Shown here: positions 25,316 to 33,705 of the stretch, one piece after another
Numbering within the stretch: the stretch's first letter is position 1
Layout of the letters: the number at the start of each line of letters is the position of its first letter
DNA from: Arthrobacter celericrescens
GTDB lineage: Bacteria > Actinomycetota > Actinomycetes > Actinomycetales > Micrococcaceae
DNA: 64,000 bases
Direction of reading: 5' to 3'
Assembly: GCF_003614925.1 (NCBI RefSeq)
Contig: NZ_QYLP01000015.1
Span: forward strand, 34,930-98,929
The notes under the pieces: generated by a model
Databases searched by the model: none
What the model was told of the DNA's origin: nothing
What the model saw: only the letters and a program-made list of their open reading frames with translations
Position numbers and translations under genes: made by a program

Positions 25316-27958
25316 CTACGCCCGCGGTTTCACCCGCGCCGTGGCGGGCGCCGTCCACGGGTCCTCGGGCCAGGGATGCTTCGGGTAGCGGCCGCGCATC
25401 TCGGCGCGCACCTGCGCATAGGGCCCGGCCCAGAAGGACTCAAGGTCGTCCGTCACGGCCAGGGGCCGCCGCGCGGGAGAGAGCAGGTGGAACAGCACCG
25501 GCACCCGGCCGCCGGCAATCCTGGGCGTTCCGGCCCAGCCGAAGCACTCCTGCAGCTTGACCGCCACCACCGGCCGGCCGCCGTCGGACTCCACCTCCGG
25601 GTAATCGATGGCAACGCGCGAACCGCTGGGTACTTCCAACCGTTCCGGCGCGAGCTCGGCGAAGCGGGAGGCCTCGGGCCAGGGCAGCAGCCGGCGCAGC
25701 GGTTCGGCGAGGTCGATCCCGGCGGCCGGGGCGCCGTCGGCCAGTGCCCCCAGTTCCGGGGCGAGCCAGTCTTCAAGCCGCGCGAGGAGCGCATGCTCGG
25801 ACACGTCGGGCCATGGTGCGCCCAGTTCACGGTGCAGCAGGGCCATCCTGCGGCGTACGGCATCCGCACCTGCTGACCAGCCGATCATCGCCAGGCCCTC
25901 GGCCGCCAAGGCCGCAGCGACGGCGGCACGGCCCTCCGCCGGTCCGGGCCGCACGGGAGTGGAGGACAGCACGATCGCGCCCAGCCGGCGCTCCCGCCGC
26001 GCGGTCACCCTGCCCTTGGCGAAGCGCGCATCCACCGTGTCTGCCAACAGGTGGGCGGCGGCGGCTTCGGCAGCTTCCGCGGACAGCGGCGCCGCGGAGC
26101 GGATGACCGCACCGGTACCGGCGGCATCCCGCCCTGCCGCCCGGGAAACCTCGGCGACCGCGAGCCAGTCATGCCCGGACAACGGACTTCCGCCGGGCAG
26201 TCCGGCCCGGGTCCCGGATGCGAGGAGGTACTGCGGCGCCCCGTCACCCGGGACGCGCCGGGCCACACGGTCCGGATACGCGAGGGCCACGACGAACGCC
26301 ACGGCTTCCTTCCCGTCCGGCGCTGTATCCAGTGCGCCACGCAGGGAGGAAGCGGCGACGGCGGCCGCTTCCTGCTGCGCGATCGACTCCAGCCGCCGGG
26401 TGTCGTCCGCCCAGCGTTTCGACCCCGGGTCCTTCCCTTGCCGCAGTGCGGCAAGGAGCCCGGGCAGGTCGGCACCGGCGGCACGTTGCTCCCCAGCGAC
26501 GAGCGCGACCGTTTCGGCGGCAGCGCGCCTGCCGACGACGGCGGCCCCGTCCAGCAGGGCGCGCGCGAGACGCGGTTCCGCCGGCACGGCGGCCAGGATC
26601 CGGCCGAGAGCGGTGGCGTGACCGGCACCGTCTACCGCACCGATTTCCCGCAGCACTTCGACGGCGTCGTCCATGGCGGCGCGCGGCGGCGCGTCGGGGA
26701 GGGCGAGGCCGGCTCCCCCGGGCGCGCCCCAGCAGGCGAGGGTCAGGGCGGCCCCGCTCAGCTCCGCGACGGCGATTTCCGGGGTCCGGTGGGCCGGTGC
26801 CGCGGCGAAGGCCCTCTGTTCGTAGCAGCGCACCACGGTCCCCGGCCCCTGCCGCGCGGCCCGGCCCGCGCGCTGTTCGGCCGAGGCGCGGGAACAGGAC
26901 ACGGTGACCAGCCCGGACATGCCGCGGCCGGAATCGCGGCGCGGTTCACGGGACAGCCCAGCGTCCACCACGAGGCGCACGCCGGGCACGGTCAGCGAGG
27001 ATTCTGCGAGCGCCGTGGACACGATGATCCGTGCGGGACCTCCCGGCTCCCTGCCGGAGACGGCCCTGTCCTGGGCAGCGGGGCCGATCTGCCCGTGGAG
27101 TTGGAGGATTTCCGTGCCTGCCGCGCGCTGGCGGAGGCGGTTCACGACGTGTGCCACCTCCCGCGTACCGGGGAGGAAGACGAGGGCGTCGGTTCCGGGC
27201 TCGGCAGCCAGTGCTGCGGCGTGCGCCGCCGCGGCGGTGTCGGCCACATGGTCCAGGAAGGCGGAGGTGACGCCGCGTCGGTCGAGGCGGGGACCGGGCG
27301 CCGGCGCCCACACGGTTTCCAGCGGGTACAGCGCGGAGGGGCAGTCGACCACCGGAAGCGGGTGGCCGCCGTCGGGCCCGCCCAGCAGGGCCGCGAAGCG
27401 CGGGGCGTCCACCGTGGCGGACATCGCCACCAGGCGAAGGTCGCCACGGAGTTCACGCACCTCGGCCAGCATGCCGAGCAACAGGTCGCTCTCGAGGCCG
27501 CGTTCATGGACTTCGTCCAGGACCACGGCATGGATGCCCTCCAACCCGGGGTCGGCGAGCAGCCGGCGCAGCAGGATCCCTGGGGTGACGAATTCGACGG
27601 CGGTCCGCGGGCCCGCCTGCCGTTCCCCGCGGACTGTGTAACCCACGGACTCCCCCAGCCGGCTCCCATGGAGGGTGGCTAGCCGGCGGGCCGCGGCGCG
27701 CGCGGCGACACGCCGGGGCTGGGTGACGATGACCCTGGGCACCACGCCCTCCGCCGCGCACAACCCGGCCACCAGCGGCGGGACCAGGGTGGTCTTGCCG
27801 GTTCCCGGCGGCGCCTGGACCACTGCTGCCGATCCGGCGTCTGCGAGCGCGGCCGCGAGGTCCGGCAGCGACCGGGCGAAAACGAGTCCGTCCCCGATTC
27901 TTTCGAGGTCGAAGATGGCCTGCGCGCCGGCAGTGCCGGGAGGGAACGGTGAAATCAC
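25316..27958 (-). CDS. hrpB: ATP-dependent helicase HrpB
   Basis: An 880-residue DEAH/RHA-type helicase. The motifs in order are I (QAPPGTGKTTLVPP, about residue 48), Ia (TQPRRVAARAAARRLA), II (DEVHERGLESD), III (MSATVDAPRF), V (STALAESSLTVPGV) and VI (QRAGRAARQGPGTVVR). HA2/winged-helix and OB-like regions follow, and the C-terminal HrpB-specific domain (ARRPLAVTDDLESFW...YPKHPWPEDP) identifies the subfamily. Its biological role in bacteria is poorly defined. The start is GTG 27958. The gene lies 44 bp from the first of three shared palindromes. Confidence 0.93.
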   Translation of the reverse strand: MISPFPPGTAGAQAIFDLERIGDGLVFARSLPDLAAALADAGSAAVVQAPPGTGKTTLVPPLVAGLCAAEGVVPRVIVTQPRRVAARAAARRLATLHGSRLGESVGYTVRGERQAGPRTAVEFVTPGILLRRLLADPGLEGIHAVVLDEVHERGLESDLLLGMLAEVRELRGDLRLVAMSATVDAPRFAALLGGPDGGHPLPVVDCPSALYPLETVWAPAPGPRLDRRGVTSAFLDHVADTAAAAHAAALAAEPGTDALVFLPGTREVAHVVNRLRQRAAGTEILQLHGQIGPAAQDRAVSGREPGGPARIIVSTALAESSLTVPGVRLVVDAGLSREPRRDSGRGMSGLVTVSCSRASAEQRAGRAARQGPGTVVRCYEQRAFAAAPAHRTPEIAVAELSGAALTLACWGAPGGAGLALPDAPPRAAMDDAVEVLREIGAVDGAGHATALGRILAAVPAEPRLARALLDGAAVVGRRAAAETVALVAGEQRAAGADLPGLLAALRQGKDPGSKRWADDTRRLESIAQQEAAAVAASSLRGALDTAPDGKEAVAFVVALAYPDRVARRVPGDGAPQYLLASGTRAGLPGGSPLSGHDWLAVAEVSRAAGRDAAGTGAVIRSAAPLSAEAAEAAAAHLLADTVDARFAKGRVTARRERRLGAIVLSSTPVRPGPAEGRAAVAAALAAEGLAMIGWSAGADAVRRRMALLHRELGAPWPDVSEHALLARLEDWLAPELGALADGAPAAGIDLAEPLRRLLPWPEASRFAELAPERLEVPSGSRVAIDYPEVESDGGRPVVAVKLQECFGWAGTPRIAGGRVPVLFHLLSPARRPLAVTDDLESFWAGPYAQVRAEMRGRYPKHPWPEDPWTAPATARVKPRA

Positions 27959-28000
27959 CCATCCATTGTGGATGACCGCCGCCGATCACCACCAAACTTG

Positions 28001-28017
28001 ATAAGTATACTTAGTAA
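28001..28017. promoter_or_regulatory. Palindromic motif copy 1 (TAAGTATACTTA)
   Basis: A perfect 12-bp palindrome, TAAGTATACTTA (28002-28013), inside TTGATAAGTATACTTAGTAA. It lies in the 262-bp gap between hrpB (start 27958, minus) and the first stress-island gene (28221, plus). Related copies occur at 32769-32782 and 33708-33721 and nowhere else that I noticed. The AT-rich site stands out against about 66% GC surroundings. The binding protein is unknown. The rest of the gap holds only short hairpins and no convincing gene. Confidence 0.6.
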
Positions 28018-28220
28018 TGACATGATGTGAGGTGTGACACGGTTTGCCGTAGCGAACGAATGTACTGCTAGGAGGAAAACGGCACAGCCGTGACTGACCG
28101 TCCTGGGGACGAAGCGGGGACACCCTGCGAGGGTCGCAGCGCATCTTTGCGCTACTGCTGAATATCACGCGTGGAAGCAGCTGTGGTTTCGGTTTCCGCG
28201 CCAGGAAAGGAAACTCCATC

Positions 28221-28391
28221 ATGAATACCCTTCTCATTGTTGCCGGCGTCATCGCCATCGTTCTTCTGCTTGTCGGCGGCTTCACCCCGGCCTTGAACTT
28301 CCTGCTCTGGGTCGGAATCATCCTCTTGGCCATCGCCGCCATCGGCTGGCTCCTCAGCTACACGAGCGGACACCGGCACAGCGGCGCCTGA
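28221..28391 (+). CDS. Small two-helix membrane protein
   Basis: A 56-residue protein, MNTLLIVAGVIAIVLLLVGG onward, with two hydrophobic segments (about 4-20 and 27-46) and a His-rich tail ending HRHSGA. ATG 28221 is preceded by GGAAAGGAAA. The hydrophobic pattern, the good ribosome-binding site and its place at the head of the stress island support a real gene. No family is assigned. It resembles the many small envelope proteins induced by general stress. Confidence 0.72.
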   Translation: MNTLLIVAGVIAIVLLLVGGFTPALNFLLWVGIILLAIAAIGWLLSYTSGHRHSGA

Positions 28392-28472
28392 TGCGCCCTG
28401 CCCGGGGAACCCCTTGACCGGCCCGTCCCGGGCGTCAGCCGCCACACGAAGCCGACTACGAAAGGAACGGAC

Positions 28473-28730
28473 ATGTACATAGGTTCCTCGATCTTCCTCA
28501 TCGCGCTGGGCGCAATTCTCGCCTTCGCGCTGGCACCGGGGCTGATCCCCTTCCTGGACCAGCAGATGACCGGTTACAGCCTGATGGTCGTCGGCGTCAT
28601 CGGCCTGATCGCGTCGCTGGTCATGGCGGCTCCGCGCCGCCGCTTGCGGACCACTGAAAGCCGGCAGGCCACGGACCCGGGGACCGGTGAAGCCGTTACC
28701 CACAGGGAGACCCGCGACACCGGACTCTGA
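28473..28730 (+). CDS. DUF6458-like small membrane protein
   Basis: An 85-residue protein with two membrane segments (IGSSIFLIALGAILAFAL and GYSLMVVGVIGLIASLVMA) and a polar, Arg/Thr-rich tail. The opening MYIGSSIFLIALGAIL is typical of the DUF6458 family of actinobacterial small membrane proteins, which have no known biochemical role. AAAGGA stands upstream of the ATG. It follows the 56-residue membrane protein by 81 bp and is probably in the same transcript. Confidence 0.8.
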   Translation: MYIGSSIFLIALGAILAFALAPGLIPFLDQQMTGYSLMVVGVIGLIASLVMAAPRRRLRTTESRQATDPGTGEAVTHRETRDTGL

Positions 28731-28799
28731 GACAAGCAGGCAATACCGCGGCTCCCGCCCATCGCGTGGCGGGAGCCGCGGCATGAACAGGAGCGCACT

Positions 28800-29621
28800 G
28801 TGGACAAGAGCGCAAACAAGACAGCGCGGACCGCCGAGGCCGCGAGCAACTCCCCCGCCCTGGAGACAGCGGCCAGGGCAGGGTTCGCGGCGAGCGGCGT
28901 GCTCCACGTGATCGTGGGTGCCATCGCCTTCCAACTGGCCCGCGGACTGAACGGAGAGGCCGACGTCGGCGGTGCGGTCGCCCAGTTGGCCGGCAGTCCC
29001 GGCGGGCCGTTCCTGCTGTGGGCGTGCTTCGCTGCCTGCGCCGCACTCGCCCTGTGGCGGCTCGGGGACGCAATCTTCGGCGGGCCCGGGCCGGCTACCG
29101 GAACGAAACGCCTCACCTCCCGCGCCGGCGCTGCGGGACAGGCCCTCGTGTTCGCGCTCCTGTCCGCCACCGTGCTTTCCTTCGCCCTTGGGGGCGGGAA
29201 GAGCAACAGGGAGTCAGCGAGCGACCTCACGGTGACCCTGCTCCGGATGCCCTTCGGCGTCGTGCTCCTGCTGATGGCCGGCGCGGCGATCATCGGCGTC
29301 GGCATCTTCTTCGCCGTGCGCGGCGCCCGCGTGTCCTTCCGCAAGGACCTTTTCCTTCCGGGCTCTCCGGTTCCGCGCCGGGTAGTACTGACCACCGGCG
29401 TCACCGGCTACTTGTCCAAGGGCTGCGCCCTGCTCCTGGTGGGTGTGCTGGTCATCATGGCCACCGTCCGGCACCAGCCCGAACAATCAACGGGACTCGA
29501 CGGCGGACTCAAAGGCCTGCGCGAACAGCCGTATGGACCGTATCTCCTCGGGGCCCTCGCGCTCGGGTTGGTCTGCTACGGCTGCTTCCTGATCCTGAAA
29601 GGCAAGTATGCGCGTATGTAG
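28800..29621 (+). CDS. DUF1206 membrane protein
   Basis: A 273-residue protein with six predicted membrane helices, arranged as three repeats that each begin with a small Gly-rich element (ARAGFAASGVLHVIVGAIAF, GAAGQALVFALLSATVLSF, GVTGYLSKGCALLLVGVLVI). This is the DUF1206 architecture, common in Actinobacteria and often found near stress genes. The start is GTG 28800. It ends eight bases before topoisomerase IB, so the two are likely co-transcribed. Confidence 0.88.
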   Translation: MDKSANKTARTAEAASNSPALETAARAGFAASGVLHVIVGAIAFQLARGLNGEADVGGAVAQLAGSPGGPFLLWACFAACAALALWRLGDAIFGGPGPATGTKRLTSRAGAAGQALVFALLSATVLSFALGGGKSNRESASDLTVTLLRMPFGVVLLLMAGAAIIGVGIFFAVRGARVSFRKDLFLPGSPVPRRVVLTTGVTGYLSKGCALLLVGVLVIMATVRHQPEQSTGLDGGLKGLREQPYGPYLLGALALGLVCYGCFLILKGKYARM

Positions 29622-29629
29622 CCGGCGAC

Positions 29630-30481
29630 GTGCCAAGGCTTAAGCGCAGCGACCCTTCCCTGCCGGGCATCCGACGGCGGCGGGCGGGCCGCGGGTTCAG
29701 CTACCGGGACGCAGGGGGCTCGCCGGTCTCCGACGCCGGCCGCCTCCAGTACCTCTACCACCCGCGCTGGCGGGAGAGGCAGGACGCCGAAAAGTTCGTC
29801 CGGGCCGCCCGCCTGGGGCAGGCCATGCCACGGCTCCGGAGAACCGTGGCGCGGCATCTGCGGGAATCACACTCGCAGAGGACGCGTACCCTCGCCGCAG
29901 CCGTACGGCTTATGGACCTCGGGGCGCTTCGGATCGGCGATGAGAACTACCGGAAACAGAACGGATCGTACGGGCTGACCACGCTCCGCTGCCACCATGT
30001 AGCCGTCCACGGTGACTCGTTGAAGCTGAGTTTCCCCGGCAAGAGTGGCCAGCTGTGGGAATGCACCATCCGGGACCGGCCGCTCGCCGCGTTCCTTGGC
30101 CCCTTGGCTTGCCGGGCGGACGATGAGGCGCTCCTGGCCTTCGAGGAACACGACGCCTGGACTGCCGTGGATCCCGGAATGCTCAACGACTACATCCGCC
30201 GGTCCGCCGGGGACGGCTTCACGGCCAAGGACCTGCGCACGTGGAAGGGAACACTTACCGCCGCACGCGCGTTGGCGCGCACGGCAGCCGATGTACCGGC
30301 CCAGGCAGCACTGGCAAACGCCTTCGAGGAAGCTGCAACCCTACTGGGCAACACGGCGGCCGTGGCCAGAGATGCGTATGTCGATCCGCGGGTCGTGGCA
30401 GCATTCCTCGACGGAAGCCTGCGCAAGACCAAAACCGGCGAGGCGGCCATTGCGGGGCTCCTGGCCGACGAGGCAGGGTAA
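29630..30481 (+). CDS. Topoisomerase IB with shortened N-terminal domain
   Basis: A 283-residue bacterial (poxvirus-like) type IB topoisomerase, which relaxes supercoils through a 3'-phosphotyrosine. The catalytic domain is complete: LRIGDENYRKQNGSYGLTTLR (first Arg), FPGKSG (Lys), KDLRTWKGTLTAA (second Arg) and the Tyr in ARDAYVDPRVVAAFLDG. The N-terminal domain is abnormal. GFSYRDAGGSPVSDA runs directly into GRLQYLYHPRWRERQDAEKF and omits the roughly 40 residues (IPPAW...GHLQATG in relatives) that normally separate them. The deletion is in frame with no hint of a frameshift. GTG 29630 is the assumed start. Usual length is about 330-350. Confidence 0.87.
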   Translation: MPRLKRSDPSLPGIRRRRAGRGFSYRDAGGSPVSDAGRLQYLYHPRWRERQDAEKFVRAARLGQAMPRLRRTVARHLRESHSQRTRTLAAAVRLMDLGALRIGDENYRKQNGSYGLTTLRCHHVAVHGDSLKLSFPGKSGQLWECTIRDRPLAAFLGPLACRADDEALLAFEEHDAWTAVDPGMLNDYIRRSAGDGFTAKDLRTWKGTLTAARALARTAADVPAQAALANAFEEAATLLGNTAAVARDAYVDPRVVAAFLDGSLRKTKTGEAAIAGLLADEAG

Positions 30482-30506
30482 AGCGGAGGAAGCAAGGAGG
30501 GGTCCA

Positions 30507-31115
30507 ATGTTTGCCGTCCTGGTCATCGACATGCAGAACGCCTACTTCGAAGATCCGGCTCTCGCCCCGCACCGCGAGCGGACCGTCGCTGCCTGCAACG
30601 CCTTGATCTCTTTGGCAGCGGCACATGGGATCCCCGGTTTGCTGGTGAAGACGGAGCACGAGCGGGACCGCTCCACCTGGACCCTCAACATGCTCGATGA
30701 CGGGCAGGGATTCATCTACCGGGGCAGTGCCCAGGCTGACTTTGTTGCCGGACTGCATACTTCCGGCCTGCCCCAACTCACCAAAACGCGCGACAGCAGT
30801 TTCATGGGTACGGACCTCCTGTGGCGGCTGCATAACTGGCGGGTCGAAACCCTGGTGCTGGCTGGCGTGTCAGCACACAACTGCATCGCGCAGACCGCGG
30901 CGGATGCCTTCGCGCACAATTTCCGCGTGGTGCACGCGGTGGACGCCGTCGCAGGCAACGATCCCGCATTCCAGGGGTTTACGCAGGACCTCCTGGCACG
31001 CGAATACCGGCAGAAGATGCTTTCGCATGAAGAGATCATGGCGCTTTTCTCAAGGCATCCCGTGAACCAGTCCAGCGCTCCGACAGATGGCATCGTGCTT
31101 CCCGGTTCCCCTTGA
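30507..31115 (+). CDS. Isochorismatase-like cysteine hydrolase
   Basis: A 202-residue isochorismatase-superfamily hydrolase. The catalytic triad is visible as Asp in VLVIDMQNAYF, Lys in LTKTRDSSFMGTDL, and Cys in GVSAHNCIAQTAADAF. AAGGAGG precedes the ATG at 30507. Family members act on amides such as nicotinamide, ureidoacrylate or N-carbamoyl compounds. The substrate here cannot be told. It sits 25 bp after topoisomerase IB in the stress island. Confidence 0.88.
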   Translation: MFAVLVIDMQNAYFEDPALAPHRERTVAACNALISLAAAHGIPGLLVKTEHERDRSTWTLNMLDDGQGFIYRGSAQADFVAGLHTSGLPQLTKTRDSSFMGTDLLWRLHNWRVETLVLAGVSAHNCIAQTAADAFAHNFRVVHAVDAVAGNDPAFQGFTQDLLAREYRQKMLSHEEIMALFSRHPVNQSSAPTDGIVLPGSP

Positions 31116-31205
31116 ACCGACCGGCCGATCGTCCTAGCGTGGAAATGAGGCCAATGGCCCTCGGACAAGCCCAGGGTCTGACCGGGATCACGGGAGGGAT
31201 CTGTC

Positions 31206-31670
31206 ATGGCCACAGTTCACGAATCAGTCCGCGTCAACGTTCCGCTGGCACAGGCCTACAACCAATGGACCCAGTTCGAGGAGTTTCCCCGCTTCATGAG
31301 CGGCATCGAATCGGTCCGCCAGATCGACGAGGCCTTGGTCCATTTCACCACCGGAATCGCCGGCGTACGCCGCGAATTCGACGCCAGGATCACCACCCAG
31401 GTCCCGGACGAACGGATCGCCTGGGAAAGCGTGGATGCGCCGCGCAGCAAGGGAGAAGTCACGTTCAGGGCTTCAAGCGCAACCGAAACGGAAATCACGG
31501 TTGACCTGGACTGGCAACCGGAGTCGCCCGCTGAACGGTTGGGTGCCGGCACACGGTTGGACGACCGCCTGGTGAAAAGGGACCTCCGGAAGTTCAAGGA
31601 GTTCATCGAGCACAGGGAAACAGAGACCGGAGCCTGGCGCGGCAGCATTACCGAAGGCCATGTCGACTGA
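31206..31670 (+). CDS. SRPBCC family protein (paralogue A)
   Basis: A 154-residue SRPBCC/polyketide-cyclase-like protein with a helix-grip fold that encloses a hydrophobic cavity. Its start, VRVNVPLAQAYNQWTQFEEF, is shared almost exactly with the paralogue encoded at 32141-32680, as are FMSG, VRQ, TGAWR and the KKF/RKFKEFIE helix. Such proteins are frequent in actinobacterial stress clusters, but their ligands are unknown. GGGAGG precedes the ATG. It is the last plus-strand gene before a strong bidirectional terminator. Confidence 0.85.
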   Translation: MATVHESVRVNVPLAQAYNQWTQFEEFPRFMSGIESVRQIDEALVHFTTGIAGVRREFDARITTQVPDERIAWESVDAPRSKGEVTFRASSATETEITVDLDWQPESPAERLGAGTRLDDRLVKRDLRKFKEFIEHRETETGAWRGSITEGHVD

Positions 31671-31697
31671 CAGGAAGAACGTGCGCAAGCGCTGCAC

Positions 31698-31732
31698 CAC
31701 GGAGCCCTGCCTCCTAGAGGCAGGGCTCCGTG
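31698..31732. terminator. Bidirectional terminator in the stress island
   Basis: A perfect 15-bp inverted repeat (31698-31712 and 31718-31732, CACGGAGCCCTGCCT and complement) with a 5-base loop. It stands between the convergent SRPBCC gene (ends 31670) and the acidic protein gene (ends 31757). Confidence 0.85.
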
Positions 31733-31756
31733 TCGCAGGCGGGCCATCATGGGCCG

Positions 31757-32029
31757 CTAGTCGCTGGGACTGAGCTTGGTGGTCAGGCTGCGGTCGTCCG
31801 CGCTCGCGTCGTCGGCTTCTTCGGCAGGCCCGCTGGGATCCTTCGAACCGGCGGTCCCGGGCTCGCCGGTGGGTTCCCCGCCCAAGGTCCGCGGCGGGGC
31901 CCCTCCGGATTCGCCGGCCGCCAGCTGCTCTTCACGGGCCTTCGCCTGCTCTTCATCCGTGTCCCTCGGCACCGGCTGCTCCGGATTCTGGATTCCGTCA
32001 TGGACTGGGGATGAGCTCATGCGCTTCAT
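31757..32029 (-). CDS. Acidic, probably disordered protein
   Basis: A 90-residue protein dominated by Glu, Asp, Pro, Gly, Ser and Ala (for example DTDEEQAKAREEQLAAGE and PAEEADDASADDRS), with no hydrophobic core. It is probably intrinsically disordered, as is common for desiccation or osmotic stress proteins. ATG 32029 is supported by GAGGAGG nine bases upstream. ATG 32020 is an alternative. It follows the SRPBCC paralogue B by about 110 bp on the same strand. Confidence 0.65.
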   Translation of the reverse strand: MKRMSSSPVHDGIQNPEQPVPRDTDEEQAKAREEQLAAGESGGAPPRTLGGEPTGEPGTAGSKDPSGPAEEADDASADDRSLTTKLSPSD

Positions 32030-32140
32030 TGTTCTTCCTCCTCGGGCCGTGGACGCCGGGGGCCGCCCCACCGGCCGCCCCGACAACGCGGCGATTTCCA
32101 TTCCTCGGGTAATTTCCACCCGGACGCAGCCGACGCCGGC

Positions 32141-32680
32141 TCAGAAGTCCCTTCCGCCGGTGGGAGGCGGGGGCTCCTCGTCCAAGCCGATTCCGCCACC
32201 GGTACCCAGGGGCGGGTCTTCTACCTGCCCCTCGACCACTGTGGATCGCCAGGCCCCGGTCTCGTAGCGGCGGTCTTCGATGAACTTCTTGAACTTCTTC
32301 AGGTCCGCCCCGACTTGGAGTTCGTCCGCGCCCACCGCGGTGCCGGTCTTCTCGGCGAGGCCTTCGGGTGTCCACTCGATGCTGATGCTGACCTTAGAGC
32401 GTTCCGGGCCCACGGGTTCAAAACGAACCACGCCTGCGTTCCGCGGGCCATCCGTGCTTTCCCAACTGATCAGCGAGTCGGGAACCTGATCGAGGATCCT
32501 CGCGTCGTACTCGCGGTGCACTCCCGCGGTGGTGGTCTCGAAATGCAGGGTTGTATCGTCCAATTGCCGGACGGCGTCTACCCCGCTCATGAATTCGGGG
32601 AAGGTTTCGAACTGGGTCCACTGGTTGTACGCCGTGGATACGGGAACGTCAACTTCGATGGTCTGATCGACAGTAGCCAT
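32141..32680 (-). CDS. SRPBCC family protein (paralogue B)
   Basis: A 179-residue SRPBCC protein, clearly a paralogue of the one at 31206-31670 (shared AYNQWTQFE, FMSG, REYDARI/REFDARI, WES, KKFKKFIE and TGAWR). It carries an extra Pro/Gly-rich C-terminal tail (EEPPPPTGGRDF). GAGGAG stands six bases before ATG 32680, which is better spaced than the GTG at 32683. Copy 2 of the shared palindrome lies about 90 bp upstream. The two paralogues face each other across the terminator. Confidence 0.87.
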   Translation of the reverse strand: MATVDQTIEVDVPVSTAYNQWTQFETFPEFMSGVDAVRQLDDTTLHFETTTAGVHREYDARILDQVPDSLISWESTDGPRNAGVVRFEPVGPERSKVSISIEWTPEGLAEKTGTAVGADELQVGADLKKFKKFIEDRRYETGAWRSTVVEGQVEDPPLGTGGGIGLDEEPPPPTGGRDF

Positions 32681-32766
32681 CACGGTCTCCTCACATGGTG
32701 GATTCGATGGGGTGTGGTACTACGTTTTTCACGCTATCGAGGCCCCCGGCGAACATCAAGGGATTT

Positions 32767-32784
32767 TGCTAAGTATGCTTAGTT
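32767..32784. promoter_or_regulatory. Palindromic motif copy 2 (CTAAGTATGCTTAG)
   Basis: CTAAG-TATG-CTTAG (32769-32782) with flanking TTTTG and TTTTTT. It lies 89 bp upstream of the SRPBCC paralogue B start, within a 266-bp stretch between the SIS gene and that gene. The rest of the stretch is GC-rich and holds no convincing gene. The match to copies 1 and 3 extends over about 16 bases in the same orientation. Confidence 0.6.
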
Positions 32785-32949
32785 TTTTCCGGCTGCGGGG
32801 CTGCGAGGGGCGGCCAAGGGACAGCGCGGGGGCGCGGTGGCGCAACCACAGGCGGTGGGACGGCGCCCGGATGCAGGCGCTTATGGGGGCAACGCTTCAC
32901 GGGAAAATAGTTGCGGGGGTATCTCATCGTGCCCGGTCCGCCGCGAGAG

Positions 32950-33597
32950 TCATATCCGCCCTTCCTTCCGGAACCGCTCCACCGCGGCATCAAAGCAGCC
33001 GCACAGCGCATGGATGGCGATGAGGTGGGCCTCCTGCGCGTGGGAGGGGTCGGTGTCGATGCAAATGGCTTCGTCGGCCGAGCCGGCGAGCGGGTTCGGC
33101 GAAGCGCCGGTCAGCGCCCACACCGTCGCGCCCGCCCTGTGCGCCGCCTCCACCGCGGCCAGGAGATTGGGGCTGTGCCCGTCGGCGGAGAGCACGAGAA
33201 GCACGTCGCCGTTCCGAATGTGTCCGCTGACCTGCCGGGCAAAAACCTCATCGTAGCCGTAGTCGTTGCCGATCGCCGTCACAGCGGAAGCGTCGGCCGG
33301 CAGGGCAATGGCCGGAAAGGCTTGGCGGTCCTTCACGTGCCGGCCGATGAGTTCGGCGGTGAAATGCTGGGCCTCGGCGGCATCGCCCCCGTTGCCCGCA
33401 GCGAGCACCTTTTTCCCCGTCACCAGGCGGCGGGCAAGCTCCTCGCCCCACTCGGCCAGCCTGGAGGATTCGCGCCGCAGCGCCGCGACCGCCGGCCCCA
33501 CCTGGCCTAGATGCGCCAGCACGACGTCGACGGCTTCCCGCGGGAGTTCCTCGGCCGCGGGCTCCGGAGTGCGCCCGCGGTCAATGACCACCTTCAT
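32950..33597 (-). CDS. SIS-domain phosphoheptose isomerase-like protein (GmhA/DiaA family)
   Basis: A 215-residue SIS-fold protein of the GmhA/DiaA type. It has KVLAAGNGGDAAEAQHFTAELIGR, VTAIGNDYGYDEVFARQV, DVLLVLSADGHSPNLLAAVEAA, AHLIAIHALCGCFD. GmhA converts sedoheptulose 7-phosphate to heptose 7-phosphate. The phosphate-loop Ser of GNGGSAAD is Asp here (GNGGDAAE) and SxSG is replaced by SADG, so catalysis on a sugar phosphate is uncertain. No other heptose genes are nearby. GAAGGA precedes ATG 33597, and copy 3 of the palindrome is about 110 bp upstream. Confidence 0.85.
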   Translation of the reverse strand: MKVVIDRGRTPEPAAEELPREAVDVVLAHLGQVGPAVAALRRESSRLAEWGEELARRLVTGKKVLAAGNGGDAAEAQHFTAELIGRHVKDRQAFPAIALPADASAVTAIGNDYGYDEVFARQVSGHIRNGDVLLVLSADGHSPNLLAAVEAAHRAGATVWALTGASPNPLAGSADEAICIDTDPSHAQEAHLIAIHALCGCFDAAVERFRKEGRI

Positions 33598-33705
33598 GAT
33601 GTCCTTCTTCCGATTGCCCGCCAGATTCCGTCACGGGCGCACCGGTTGTGCCCTTGCCGGACACACTTCCAGCGAAGCAGAGCAATCGGATGAATACAAG
33701 ACTTT

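Noticed and set aside
28103..28161. Leader peptide in the gap before the 56-residue membrane protein gene
   Set aside because: A GTG with an upstream AGGAGG opens a frame of a few tens of residues, but the spacing is too long and the composition is not informative.
29630..30481. Frameshift or pseudogene explanation for the short topoisomerase IB
   Set aside because: The frame is continuous on both sides of the gap, and the missing residues are not encoded in another frame between the joined parts.
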